DNA from: Emergomyces orientalis
Taxonomy: Eukaryota > Ascomycota > Eurotiomycetes > Onygenales > Ajellomycetaceae
NCBI GenBank assembly: GCA_002110485.1
Contig: MOWL01000010.1
Location: forward strand, 26,145 to 90,144
Reading direction: 5' to 3'
Length of the DNA: 64,000 nt
Positions 23,309-33,239 of the stretch are shown one piece after another. The notes under the pieces were generated by a model. The model saw only the letters and a list, made by a program, of their open reading frames with translations, ran no database searches and was not told where the DNA came from. Positions within the stretch are counted from its first letter, which is position 1, and every line of letters begins with the position of its first letter. Position numbers and translations under genes: made by a program.

Positions 23309-23533
23309 ATGCCTCTAAGAACAAGAGCTGCAGGGGTGATGAATACGCCTGCAGATGAATATGAAATTGAGCATGAATATGGGCAAGATACACCTACCCC
23401 TGGGCCTAGAGGTGAACCAGGTCAAATGAATGAAAACAATGCCATGATGCAAATGATGATAAGAATGATGGCACATGAAGAAACAGAACAGATTGATGAG
23501 AATACTCATACAAAAACTGGGTGGAAACTCTGA
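23309..23533 (+). CDS. Short gag-like frame of the small LTR element
   Basis: 74 codons: begins MPLRTRAAGVMNTPADEYE, is rich in Glu, Asn and Met (MMQMMIRMMAHEE) and ends in TGA. Position after the leader and acidic character suit a truncated Copia Gag N-terminus. No zinc knuckle lies in this frame. Confidence 0.45.
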   Translation: MPLRTRAAGVMNTPADEYEIEHEYGQDTPTPGPRGEPGQMNENNAMMQMMIRMMAHEETEQIDENTHTKTGWKL

Positions 23534-23555
23534 TTCTCTGTCAACATGAAATCAA

Positions 23556-23864
23556 ATGGATATTTTTGAGCAGAGGGATGATTTGATGGATCAACTGGTT
23601 ATGCGTGCCACTGCCACTACTACACCTACCACAGCCATTGCTCCTAGTCACCCTTCATCCACTGCAAGAACCACCATGAGATCCACTGCGAGAACCACCG
23701 CAAGAATCACTGCAAGAACCATCACAAGAATCACCATGAAGATCACTATGAGATCAACTGTCAAGATTACTACATTTACCACTACTGCCATCAAAGAACA
23801 CACCAAGCATCAGCACTACTATTACAAACCGAAACCTCACAAACACCGAAAGGGGGAGGGATAG
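23556..23864 (+). CDS. Low-complexity frame over a 12-bp repeat
   Basis: 102 codons, almost entirely Thr/Arg/Ile from a degenerate 12-bp repeat (about 23650-23780). In another phase the same bases read CKNHHEIHCENHRKNH, a Cys/His-rich string. Which phase was translated ancestrally is unclear. The listed phase starts at an ATG, but the Cys/His phase looks less random. Confidence 0.3.
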   Translation: MDIFEQRDDLMDQLVMRATATTTPTTAIAPSHPSSTARTTMRSTARTTARITARTITRITMKITMRSTVKITTFTTTAIKEHTKHQHYYYKPKPHKHRKGEG

Positions 23865-24056
23865 ATGAATATGATGATACAATAAATGAATACAATGAAT
23901 ACTGAATTTGATGAATTTGAGCACTGCTTTACAGTAATTTCATGTATCAGGCCTAGTCCTAACGAGGAAACTAGGTGCTGCTTTTTGTAATTAATTATTA
24001 TGGCAGATTTGGGTGATTTGAGAAGGATTAGCAGTACAGTAGCTAGTCCGAGAGGG

Positions 24057-24155
24057 TGTGGGAGCCCTAGGCTTTCTAGTACTGACTAGCGCCCCGCACA
24101 CCCACATATACCCACTAGATAGCCACACCAATACAACCACTCAGACGTCCCAACA
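24057..24155 (+). repeat. 3' LTR of the small element (99 bp)
   Basis: Begins TGTGGGAGCCC after a purine-rich CCGAGAGGG tract and ends GACGTCCCAACA just before the GAATC duplication. Confidence 0.85.
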
Positions 24156-24160
24156 GAATC

Positions 24161-26476
24161 ATGTATTTCGTTGCGAAGATCACGTGGCTAGAAACCTCCA
24201 TTCATCAAATTGACCAATAAAGTTGCACAGCCCTTAACTTAGTTTTCTAATAAATAACATCAGATAAATATTTCTGTGTTTCTGATCTAAAAATCCAACT
24301 TTTGAATCTCTTCATCAAGAAGTGGAACTTCTACCACAACCAAACACAACGGGTTGGTTTCCAAGAGTAGCTAGCCAAATACAGTTTCAATTTAATACAG
24401 GGATCAAACAAATTTAATACTTTCTGTTGCAATTGAATAAGATTAATCTCTACTCAGTTCCTTGCTCAGTGGCTCCATCTGTTCCCACTTTCACGTACTG
24501 CATTGAAACCAACTGGATTAACCCTTTGACTCTCTCTTTGATTATATTTATCAGTATTCATTTCCAGCAAGTTATCTTCTCTATGATTAAATCTCAAGGT
24601 GGTTGAAAGGGTCTCATGATTAGTTTTTTTTCATTAAAAATGTTATGTGATATGGTGTAATTGAGATAGAGCTCTGTTTAAATGCACAGAAAGAAATAAT
24701 TACTGTATTGACAATATCACTGATTCCAATCTACATAGCCACTAATTACAAAAAAAGTATCATTTGCTGGTATGATTTCCAACTGGAAATCACGTCAATC
24801 AGTAATCATATGATCTATATTCAATGAGCACCACAAGGGAGTAGTTCGTGATGTTTCATAACCTAAAACAGCACCTAGCATGCTGGCTTGAGCTTTAGTG
24901 CTGTAATTACTAATACCTGATGTGTTCATCTCTGGCAGCCAGCACCCTCTTACCACATCTCCCAAGACAGGTTGGGTGGCATACATTAATTCTAAATGAA
25001 AATAGCTGATTTTCTCAAAATATGATTTCAATTTGTTCGCGCTTATTACCCTTTCTGTTGTGATCAAATAGGATTAATCTTCAGCTGGTTCCTTGCTTGG
25101 CAGCTCTATTCGTTCCCACATTCGCGTTGTGCATCAAAGCCAAGCCGGATCAACCCTTTGACCATAATCCTCCCTTTGATTATTATATCAGCATCTGTTT
25201 GTTCCCAGCGAGCTCTCTTTTCTCGCAGATATCACAAGTGCCCCCAGAGTGTTGGGCGGCCACCCCGCCACGCGTGATCTTGTCTTGTATATTTTTGCTA
25301 GAATCAACCTTTCCCATCATACAGAGAGTCATTGTGGGAGCCATGGAAAGAAATCAAATTATAAACAAGGCAACATGGAAGCTGGCAGCCTTGAGCATAT
25401 CTTGATGAAAGAATTTCTCTCATGATTCAACTGTGTCAAACCACTTCGCAGCCCTGTGTGAGATATATTATTTCCTTATGTGAAGAAGAGACTTGTTGTT
25501 GGTACCCTGCAAGACTCAAAATGCTTATACAATCCCATCATAAAGGCGTACGACGACGAGATATCTCTGATTGGATATCAAAGTGATTAGATAACAGAGG
25601 GCGCGGCGCCATACGTCTTTATCATGTTGTAGCTGGCATGACGGAAAACCCTGAGCTGGAATGTGATAGACAATATCAACATCAATAGAGCTTCTAGGCC
25701 AGAATGAAATATGAAAAGCAAACAAACCAAAATGAGAGAATCAGAAAACACAGAACAAACAAATAAAACAGACAAATTGAACAAAGTAGATACAAAAATG
25801 ACAGTATTATATAGTTACACTAATAAAAGTTCTATTCAATTGACTTTACAATCTTGTGTTCACCGCCCCTGCGCGATCTTCTTGTCTGCTTAAAATGCCT
25901 ATAGTCTGCCAGAGTTGTCAACAAAGACAGCTTGTTCTTTCACTCTGCATGGAATTCTTTGACCAACTCTTTGCAGCCCGGAATCAGATCACTCTGTGGT
26001 TGTCAAGTAGATCTTCATTCAGCAAGGTACTCCAGAATTGTCTTACTCTTTTGCACATGAATCTGAGAGTTCAGTATCTTTCTTATTGACCACATAGTCA
26101 CATCATCACGTTCATCCGGGACTGAAGAAAGCTGATAATCTTCAAAACACTTATAATGCTTCAGCATAGTTGATGAAGATCACTTGTCTTTTCATCTCAT
26201 GTAAAATTCTTCAATGAATGCTTTGCACCCCAGAATCAGGTTGTGTCACCTTTCCCAGGTGAGCTTTCATGTGATTAGATACTCTAGAATTGCTTTGCTC
26301 TCTCACACGCGGATTCGGGAATTCAGTACCCTGTCGACCAGCCACTCCCCCTTAGTCACGTGGACGTGGCCGACCGGTATTGGAATTCGACTCTGTGGGT
26401 GTGGAGAGACACTGGCACTCCATCCACTGGAAGAGGTCACTTCATGAACAGTAAGGGGAGGAGTTTCTGCTGAGGG
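24161..26476. other. Decayed duplicated sequence, no intact gene
   Basis: Two pairs of ancient direct repeats are visible. About 24420-24600 matches 25040-25225 (both contain GATTAATCT and CAACCCTTTGAC). About 25850-26095 matches 26130-26350 (both contain AATTCTT followed by CTTTGCA and CCAGAATCAG-like sequence). The copies differ largely by C/T and G/A exchanges. No frame has recognisable motifs. Confidence 0.55.
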
Positions 26477-27216
26477 TCAGTGGGAGACCGCGGGACAGTG
26501 ATGGGAGGAAGCTCGCTCACCAGAAACTTCTCGCAGAGTCAACGCGGTTCTGCCATTCGCCATCCAATCTAGCTCGTCTCCTTGGTCGGCGGACGCCTCG
26601 CGGGCAGACAGCGGTGCCGGAGACGTCTGGCTATCTGCAGACTCACTTGCGGGTTCGCTATCGTGGCATATCTCCATTGAATCATCTACAACACTAGGGT
26701 CGTCTGAAATAGGGCCGAAGTTAGCGAATCGGTAAGAGGCATCGGGAGTGAGCCATGAGACGGACCTCTGCTTGCACCTGACCAACATGCATCAAGATTG
26801 GTTTCAGGGACACTTTCCACTGCCGTATCCCCATTCACAGGTATATCGAGGCAGTAGCTGGAAAAATCACTCAGATCCAATCTGGAGAGAATGATGGCAT
26901 GATTGTTGGTCTTTCTCTGACTCCTATTGAGAGGTTGACTCCCGCCATCTGATGAAATCTCCTTCAAAATCCTGTCAAAGGCCTTTCCTGGAGTTTCAGG
27001 TGACTGGGACTGTTGACTTGCAGACTGAGAAGGAATGGGAGATGTAACAAAAAGGAACAGACAGAAGAGCAATGGGTGTCTGAGCTGCTGTGAAGAACAA
27101 GATAGAGAAGAGAATGTATCAGCAGTGAGAATGAGTCTCTGTGCTAAGAGATTGAAGAGCTGTAACTGTGTGGAGATTGCAGGAAGTTTCAGGCTTTGCA
27201 GTGAAGAGAGATTCAT
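26477..27216 (-). CDS. Hypothetical protein, two exons
   Basis: An ATG at 27216 (MNLSSLQSLKLPAISTQLQL) is used provisionally; the upstream 60 codons are hydrophobic and the true start may be further in, before SPIPSQSASQQSQSPETPG. A well-formed 74-nt intron, 26704-26777, has donor GTGCAA, branch GCTAAC and acceptor TTTCAG, and joins phase 1 to phase 1. The second exon reads DDPSVVDDSMEICHDSEPAS and is acidic and Ser/Ala-rich, ending in TGA at 26477. It contains LDWMANGRTALTLREVSGE. No domain recognised. The intact splice signals argue that it is a real host gene isolated among repeats. Confidence 0.6.
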
Positions 27217-27966
27217 GAGATTTGGAGATTAATAGAATTGAATCTTGTTCATTGTGATGCTTTGCTCTGTACATGTGTGTGGACTTCTTGAGATTGAGGT
27301 TCAGAGTAGCTGTGATTCTCATTCTCCAGTCAGTGCTTGTGGGAAAAGCTGATGCTCTTATAGAGTGAGAGTGCTAAAAGTCTACAAAAGGCTTCTCTCT
27401 GTGTCATGAATAGACTCTGACATTTTTGGAGAACATCTTGCCCCCTGACTTCAATCTGAGACCTGCCCACAAAACGGGAATGGATTGCAATGCAGCATAC
27501 AGAATGCAACACGTAGAGCTAAGAATCATCAAAATCCACTAGGGATGAGAACCCCAGAACAAGCTCAGCAAGCCTGTGTTTCCATTTTCTATACACTGTA
27601 TTCATGAGGATGAATGCAAATTGGTCAGAAGATCACAGAATTGATGATGAATGAAATACAATATACCAGACACATGCAGTGGCTCGGACGTCTTTGGATT
27701 ATGCAGGAGATCCCACCCCACCGTCACACAATCGCTGCGCCCCTGGCTCCCTCAGCTAGAAACTACTCAGCATTGGATTCACCGACCTTCCTCGCCAGTG
27801 AATAGAATCGTGGGTCTGGCCAGAGCACACAATGCGAAGACAGAATCTCATGCTTGAATACAAGGATACACAGCCATCACTTTTCAGAACAGCCAATGCA
27901 ATCATCGAAATCAGCTGGAGGCTCAGTGAAGGTGGCATTTTGCATCCACACCCTTCCCACATCACA

Positions 27967-28245
27967 TTCTAGTGGTACAGCCGCATTCCTCGTAATCTCG
28001 CTACGCCGTAGGCGGGGTGTTGGATCCACGTAATCTCAGGTTTCGCCGACATGAGGGATTTTTGCGATTGGTCAATAGCATAACAAGAATGCGCAGGAGA
28101 TTGTAGGCACACCCCTTTCATGTTACACCCCAGTGTCCAGCCGCATCTCACTACACCACTGGCAGGGTGGTGGATCCACGCAATCTCGGGTTCCGTCAGG
28201 ATGAGGGATTTTTGCCATTGGTCAATGACATAACATGCATGCGCC
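27967..28245. repeat. Pair of diverged direct repeats (about 120 bp each)
   Basis: About 27967-28090 and about 28125-28245 both contain CAGCCGCAT, TGGATCCACG, AATCTC.GGTTCCG-like sequence, ATGAGGGATTTTTG and CATTGGTCAAT (ATTGGTCAAT in the first). Both end near ATAACA.GCATGCGC. The conserved ATTGGTCAAT contains a CCAAT-box core on the reverse strand. Confidence 0.7.
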
Positions 28246-28564
28246 GGATGGTAGTTCGAGCGGAAAGAGAAGGAGAAGTGCGAAGGAAAGTATCACAGAA
28301 GTAACAGAGTAAGCCAGCACAGAAGGACTGAAGGGAAGACATCAAGGAACAGGAAAGACACAGCACAAGCGAGGGAAATATTCAGTGAGTAAAGCCTGTT
28401 GTCCTCAGGATGAGGTGTATGTGATTGTAATGTTTAGATTCGCATGGTTGATGGAAAAAGGGGAGAGGGACAGATGGGGAGATTTGAAAGGATGAAAGAG
28501 TGAGGAATGTGATAGTGAAACAGTTCAGCAAAGGAGATCAGCAGATTTTTTGGTTAGTAGTGAT

Positions 28565-28690
28565 ACAGCAGGCTGGTATGGGGGAAGGGGGGAGGGGAAG
28601 AGAAGGGAAGAGGGGAAGAGAAGAGAAGAGAAAGAGAAATGAAAAGAGTGAGACAAGAAGAAAAATTGAGAAGATGAAAGATGCATGAGT
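28565..28690. repeat. Purine-rich tract (GA/GGGAAGAG)
   Basis: Over 100 bases with almost no pyrimidines on the plus strand. It could be a recombination-prone or triplex-prone tract. No coding content. Confidence 0.85.
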
Positions 28691-28747
28691 GAAGAGAGAA
28701 GAGAAGTGATCTTATATAGATTTTTGGAAACACATCAATGATGTAAC

Positions 28748-28890
28748 TTCAAGCGGCGAGGTTGAGGGGCGCCAAACCCGAAGGGGCGACGGCAGGGCCG
28801 ACGTGGCCAATGGGCGGGGTCGGCGACGGTAGGCTAGACCCGTCCGGGAAGCGCAGCGAGGGCGCAGGCCAGGTGTGGCCGTGTACTCAC
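28748..28890. other. GC-rich island in AT-rich DNA
   Basis: About 140 bp with many intact CpGs (GGCGAGG, GGGGCGACGGCAGGGCCGAC, GGCGGGGTCGGCGACGG) between an AT-rich spacer and a decayed Gypsy protease. Its retained CpGs contrast with everything around it. Confidence 0.7.
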
Positions 28891-28894
28891 CGTC

Positions 28895-29280
28895 CGAATG
28901 TTTACTGTTTATTAAAAGAACTGTATTAAATCTTAATCTCATTATTTAAAGAGATGCTGTCAAATCTATTCTTAAAGCTGAGAATCAGCAGAGTGATATT
29001 ATTGAAATCTGTAAGAATGTTTTCATTTATTTTGAATTTGGTATAATGTGTTAGATATTTTTCATTATAAAACATGATTCTCATGATCATATTCTTGACT
29101 GATCATATGAAAATGTGATATATTTAACAAGAACTATAGATAACAAAGACAATGTTCTTGTTTATATTTTTAATCTGAAGAATGAGAAGAATTAGATATC
29201 TTTTCTTGATTATTCTCTCAGTGATCATGAAAATTGAAAGTTAGATAATTTTCATGACAAAGTACAGACTTTAAACTAGA
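28895..29280 (+). pseudogene. Gypsy aspartic protease-region fragment
   Basis: The same sequence as the minus-strand protease at 37.5-37.85 kb, in opposite orientation. It reads IKRTVLNLNLII, RDAVKSILKAE, IIEICKNVF and HDSHDHILD. The active-site DSG/DGG part is lost. Heavily mutated, with stops. Confidence 0.65.
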
Positions 29281-29288
29281 TATGCTGA

Positions 29289-29512
29289 GTGTCAGAGGTT
29301 GAACCCTTATATGGTTATGTGGACTCGGGCTAGCCGGCTCCCGCGCTAGTGGCTAGCCCTCACTTGCAATCTGTGCTTAGAGCACTTTTCTACACACTTT
29401 TTATATTTCTTTCTTTTCTTTCTCTTTTCTTTCTTAAGCTTTTCTTCTTGTATATTAGACATAATATAGTTCTTTCATATCTAATTGCTTGTCTCTTATA
29501 TTAGAAAAGCTT
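29289..29512 (+). repeat. 225-bp repeat, copy 1
   Basis: Begins TGTCAGAGGTTGAACC and runs to TTATATTAGAAAAGCTT. A second copy lies at 60226-60440. In the second copy CpGs are mostly lost (GGCTCCCGCGC here against GCTTCCATGC there). Probably an LTR-proximal Gypsy segment. Confidence 0.7.
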
Positions 29513-29718
29513 TGAAATTTCCTATGTTAGTTCATTCTTTTAATTTTCTTTGTGTTATCTTCAACTTTGAGTTTATTTTCAAAAATGTTTTAGTATAAAA
29601 TTGTATCATCTTTTACTTTTGAATGTGTCTCTTATTCTGGGCTGGAATTACTGTAATGGCAAGTGACAAGAAGTTACATGTATTTAGATATAGTTTACAT
29701 GATAAATTCTAGTAATAC
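29513..29718 (+). mobile_element. LINE-A 3' UTR fragment
   Basis: Matches, on the opposite strand, 38605-38840 of the LINE-A copy, sharing GGCTGGAATTACTGTAATGG and ACTTCTTGTCACTTGCC (reverse). It stops at TAGTAATAC, exactly where the 348-bp LTR starts. Confidence 0.75.
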
Positions 29719-30066
29719 TGAAGTGGAATAAGGGGTTGTGCGCTTTTGGCGGCACGTGGGCAGGAGCAGCGGGATTGTAAGGAGGTTGGTAAGTTTGCTG
29801 TGTATACAATATTCTATTCAACAAGCTATCCAAATAGCAATACAAAAGAACATGTAGAAGATTCAAATATAGAAGAAGAACAAGTAATCAATTATATATT
29901 AAATCATATAATTAAAAAGAAGCAATCTCACTGCTCTGTGTACAATCAATCTTCGCCGAATCCACACATGTGTCAAGGAAAAATGGGAATATGAGGCAAC
30001 CATGTCAAACAAATATATGAGATGGTCTCAGTGAAAAGTAATATTATGTCAAGATTTCTCATCACA
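29719..30066 (+). repeat. Solo LTR family 2, copy 1 (348 bp)
   Basis: Begins TGAAGTGGAATAAGG and ends CTCATCACA. Same length as the copy at 46330-46677. No matching target duplication (ATAC left, CATC right). Contains an 82-codon open frame (MAARGQEQRDCKEVGKFAVY) also open in the other copy. CpG sites of the other copy are TpG or CpA here. Confidence 0.8.
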
Positions 30067-30391
30067 CATCTCCCCTCTCTATAGCTTGCTGACCTGGCAA
30101 GTAAGAATGTGATCTGAATGAATGAAAACAAGAAATTGCAGAAAAGAGTCAATCAAGAATCAAGAAAATGAAAGACAATCAATATAAGAATATAGAAAAG
30201 AGAAAGAAAAAGTGAACAGCAGAGAAAAGAAAGATAAGTAAGAATAAGAGAAAATAAGAAAACAAGCAAGCAGAATGTGATCAGCACAGTGACAGTGACA
30301 AGATGTGGCAAATGTGACAACAGTGTGATCATGATTGATCAATCTTTTGACAGCCCAGGGCTGGGAAAACATGATTGACTGATGACTGCAG
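30067..30391. other. A-rich decayed spacer
   Basis: Purine-rich, no coding content. Near 30340 it holds AATCTTTTGACAGCCCAGGG, a decayed form of the palindrome found intact at 36940-36966. Confidence 0.6.
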
Positions 30392-30955
30392 CTATTCAGC
30401 GGGCGCATTCTCGCGGCCATGCGCCGGAATCTGCATAGTCTCGCCCCCAGCGACAGTGCGATCTCCCTCAATTGAGGTGAGAGAGATGTTCCTCTTCAGA
30501 TAATAGAAACAGCTACATTCTCCAAATAATTTCTTCTCTGTAGCCATCATGATTTCAAAACACTGAATTTCTTTGATGACTGCTCTCTTGCGCCACTTCT
30601 CAATGTATTCTTGCAGTGAACTGCCCTTGCTGTTGAAGAGAATATCTTGCTCATGCCTGATCATAGAGTCATCCCACTTCTGTCGACCCACCAGAGCATC
30701 CGAAATCGCCCCAAGACCCGTGACCGGAACAGCAGCAGAGTACCGATATGGAATACTTCCATATAATACTGAAAGGCCAGAGGGTGTTGACAGCCCAGCA
30801 ACCAAATTGCGATGTGCTCGGGAGAGCTGCTCCCATGATCCACTTTCAGAGACTTCAAGAGAGTGTCTGTCATCCTGAATTCCAACATACCACGGCAGCA
30901 TTGTCTTGCGTTCCTTAGTAGCAGGCCCGGTGCTTTCATGAGGAAGATGCGGCAT
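30392..30955 (-). CDS. Uncharacterised 187-codon frame downstream of Gypsy integrase
   Basis: Uninterrupted frame MPHLPHESTGPATKERKTML... with LEVSESGSWEQLSRAHRNLV and LQEYIEKWRKRAVIKEIQ, ending at 30392. It follows the integrase remnant on the same strand and has better codon balance than its surroundings. It may be a captured host exon or an extra element-encoded domain. Family unknown. I cannot exclude a chance frame. Confidence 0.35.
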   Translation of the reverse strand: MPHLPHESTGPATKERKTMLPWYVGIQDDRHSLEVSESGSWEQLSRAHRNLVAGLSTPSGLSVLYGSIPYRYSAAVPVTGLGAISDALVGRQKWDDSMIRHEQDILFNSKGSSLQEYIEKWRKRAVIKEIQCFEIMMATEKKLFGECSCFYYLKRNISLTSIEGDRTVAGGETMQIPAHGRENAPAE

Positions 30956-30994
30956 GGTTATTCAAGCATTGTCTTGCTTGCATGAGACAGTCAT

Positions 30995-33103
30995 TCACTG
31001 TGTTCTGAAGTTGTTGAGATTCTTGTTGATGAGCATCTCAGATGTCATCTTTTGAATAATTTCATCATTCAGGAGATTGTGAGTGTGCAGACATCTGTTC
31101 CATTCTTGAATATTTTGATGCATTTTCAGAACTATGATGGTGCAATTCCTCCCATCTTCGTCGCTGAAAAACACTGATCTCTGAATCATATTTACTTCAT
31201 TTTCCAATTGTTGAATACGCATATATATCAAATCAGCACAGGATTGCACTGTCTGCCAGGGAAGTGTTTGCCAAGTTGAAACATCAAGCTCTATTGAAAG
31301 GATAGCATCATAGCCATATTGCAGGTGGAACGGGGTTTCATCAGTAGATTGCTGAATGGTGACGTGATCTGCCCATAGCGCAGAATGGAAATGATTAACC
31401 CAGCTTCTTCCATCTGCAGCTAGCTTTGAAAGCGCATCGGATATCGGGCAGTGACTGTGTTTGACCATGCCATTAGCCTTCGCATTGTATGGTGAGATAA
31501 TTATTTGATTAACACAATATTTAGCAGTGAGAATCTTAGTTCATTTTTGATTCTCTGATCTGTTATCACACACTAATTTCTGAAAGCAGTTGTGTTGACA
31601 AATAATATTTTTATAGATGAATTGTGTCATGTTCTCAGCTGTTTCACAAGCAAGAGGGCAGTCTTTCATTCAGCCAGTGAGATCATTTCAAGCAATAACA
31701 GCACATTACTTGTCTCAGTTCTTTGGAAACTTGACAACATTGATACATCACTTGTCTCATAGATAATTGCAGCTTGTTGAATATAGTGATTCTTTCAAGC
31801 AAGCACTATCTCTCAGCTGGCATACTGTGCAGCTTTTGCAATAATTCTTGATGACTTTTCAGATATCTTCTCATCAATATTGCTGTGTGATCTTGTGGTT
31901 TGTGGTCTCACAGTCTTTATAATCAGATTCATCATGCATTCAAGTGACAATATTCTTTTGCTCAGATGAGTTATCAATCACGCGTCTCAGAGGAATTCCC
32001 TTGCCTGATCATCGGAATAGATGTTGACCTTGGATGATATATTGAAGTGCATGCTTGCGCCATTTAAAAAAGATGGAACATAGTATATCATCCAGCTGCT
32101 TCATGGTGGTGAGAAACCTCGCAATTGATTCACTGTGATCAGAATAATCAGACAAAAGAACACACACATCTGATGACTCAGAAGTATTCACGCTGCTGAC
32201 ATTGAAATCAGAAACTGTCAAAGATGCAACACTAATATAGTTGAGTTCTGCATCTATGAAATCATCAATATCTTGATCCTCAGAAACCTCACCCTCAGCA
32301 GAAGGTCGACGAGATAGCCCATCTACAGCAGTATACTTTCAACCAGGCACATGTTGAACTTCAAAATCAAACATTCGAATCCAGGCAAGCCAGCCAGTAA
32401 CAAGAGCACCAGGCAGATCAGTGACAGATTAATTGAGCTGTGCCACTAGAGTCTTCGCGTCGGTTTCCATAAAGTGAATGCTATACAGATAATAACAGCA
32501 TTTCTTTAGCATCTTGAGCACAGCGCGGCATTCTCACTTTTCTGCATTATATTTTGCTTTGGTGGGGCTCCAGATTCCGCTCTCATATCAGCAAGGGTGT
32601 AGCTTTCCATTCAATTTATCCCGTTGGCTGAGCGTTCCACCCCATCCTTCAAGACAGGCATCCATGGCCATCACGATATCACCAGCATCTTCAGAATAAT
32701 CAATGCAGCAAAGTGCAGGGGCAGTTGTCAGAGCATTCTTCAAAATTGTCATTGCATTCACCTGTTCAAGATCTCAGGCAAAAGGAATGTTCTTCTTGAA
32801 TAGAATATAGATAGGTATAGAAATGATAGCGAAATTCGGAATCCATATTCTATAGTAAACACAAACATCTAAGAAAGCTCAGGCACCTGTGACATCTGTT
32901 GAATTCAGCCACTCAATGATTTTGACGATTTTCGCAGCTTCGGGGCGCCTGCCGTCAGCATTCACAACATATCCAACTAGAACCATACCAGAGCAGGCGA
33001 ATTCTGACTTTTCAACCTGGATCATTTTCCTCCGCCAGGTGTTTAATATTGACATCAATATGGCGGAAGTAAGTGCTATCCCCAGACAAGGCGTATTTTG
33101 CAT
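30995..33103 (-). pseudogene. Gypsy Pol remnant: RT thumb, RNase H, integrase
   Basis: Reading down the minus strand: VGYVVNADGRRPEAAKIVKI (RT end), SEDAGDIVMAMDACLEGWGG and ALVTGWLAWIRMFDFEVQHV (RNase H), ARFLTTMKQLDDILCS (linker), then the integrase C-terminal half HSHCPISDALSKLAADG...WVNHFHSALWAD...TPFHLQYGYDAILSIEL and TLPWQTVQSCADL. Stops are mainly TGA at sites where relatives have Arg or Trp. The zinc-binding and first DDE part of integrase (about 31.5-32.0 kb) is badly decayed. Confidence 0.85.
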
Positions 33104-33239
33104 AATAGGGATAGAAAATCAGGTGCGTGTGATGATTGGGGCGGAGAGTAACATATCACACATAATACAGTGAATCTTGACAGATGATCTGTTGAACAAT
33201 TCTGTGTAATATTGTTTAGAGTCACTCTCAGATCTTCTT

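Larger units (their letters stand above)
22870..24155 (+). mobile_element. Complete 1.29-kb non-autonomous LTR retrotransposon (TRIM-like)
   Basis: Bounded by a 5-bp target duplication GAATC (22865-22869 and 24156-24160). LTRs begin TGTGGGAGC and end CCAACA. A primer-binding-like GGTTATGGCCCGG follows the 5' LTR directly, comparable to GGTTATGAGGCCC after the Copia 5' LTR at 55116. The internal 1.1 kb has a short gag-like frame and a His/Cys-codon repeat but no protease, integrase or RT, so mobilisation would have to come from a related Copia element. Confidence 0.85.
27217..28747. other. Intergenic with direct repeats and purine-rich tract
   Basis: No convincing gene. Holds the roughly 120-bp direct repeat pair and the GA-rich tract listed separately. 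Confidence 0.5.

Noticed and set aside
29719..30066. Tc1/mariner-type MITE with TA duplication
   Set aside because: The second copy shows TG...CA termini with a 4-bp ATAG/CTAT duplication, and terminal inverted repeats are weak, so an LTR fits better.
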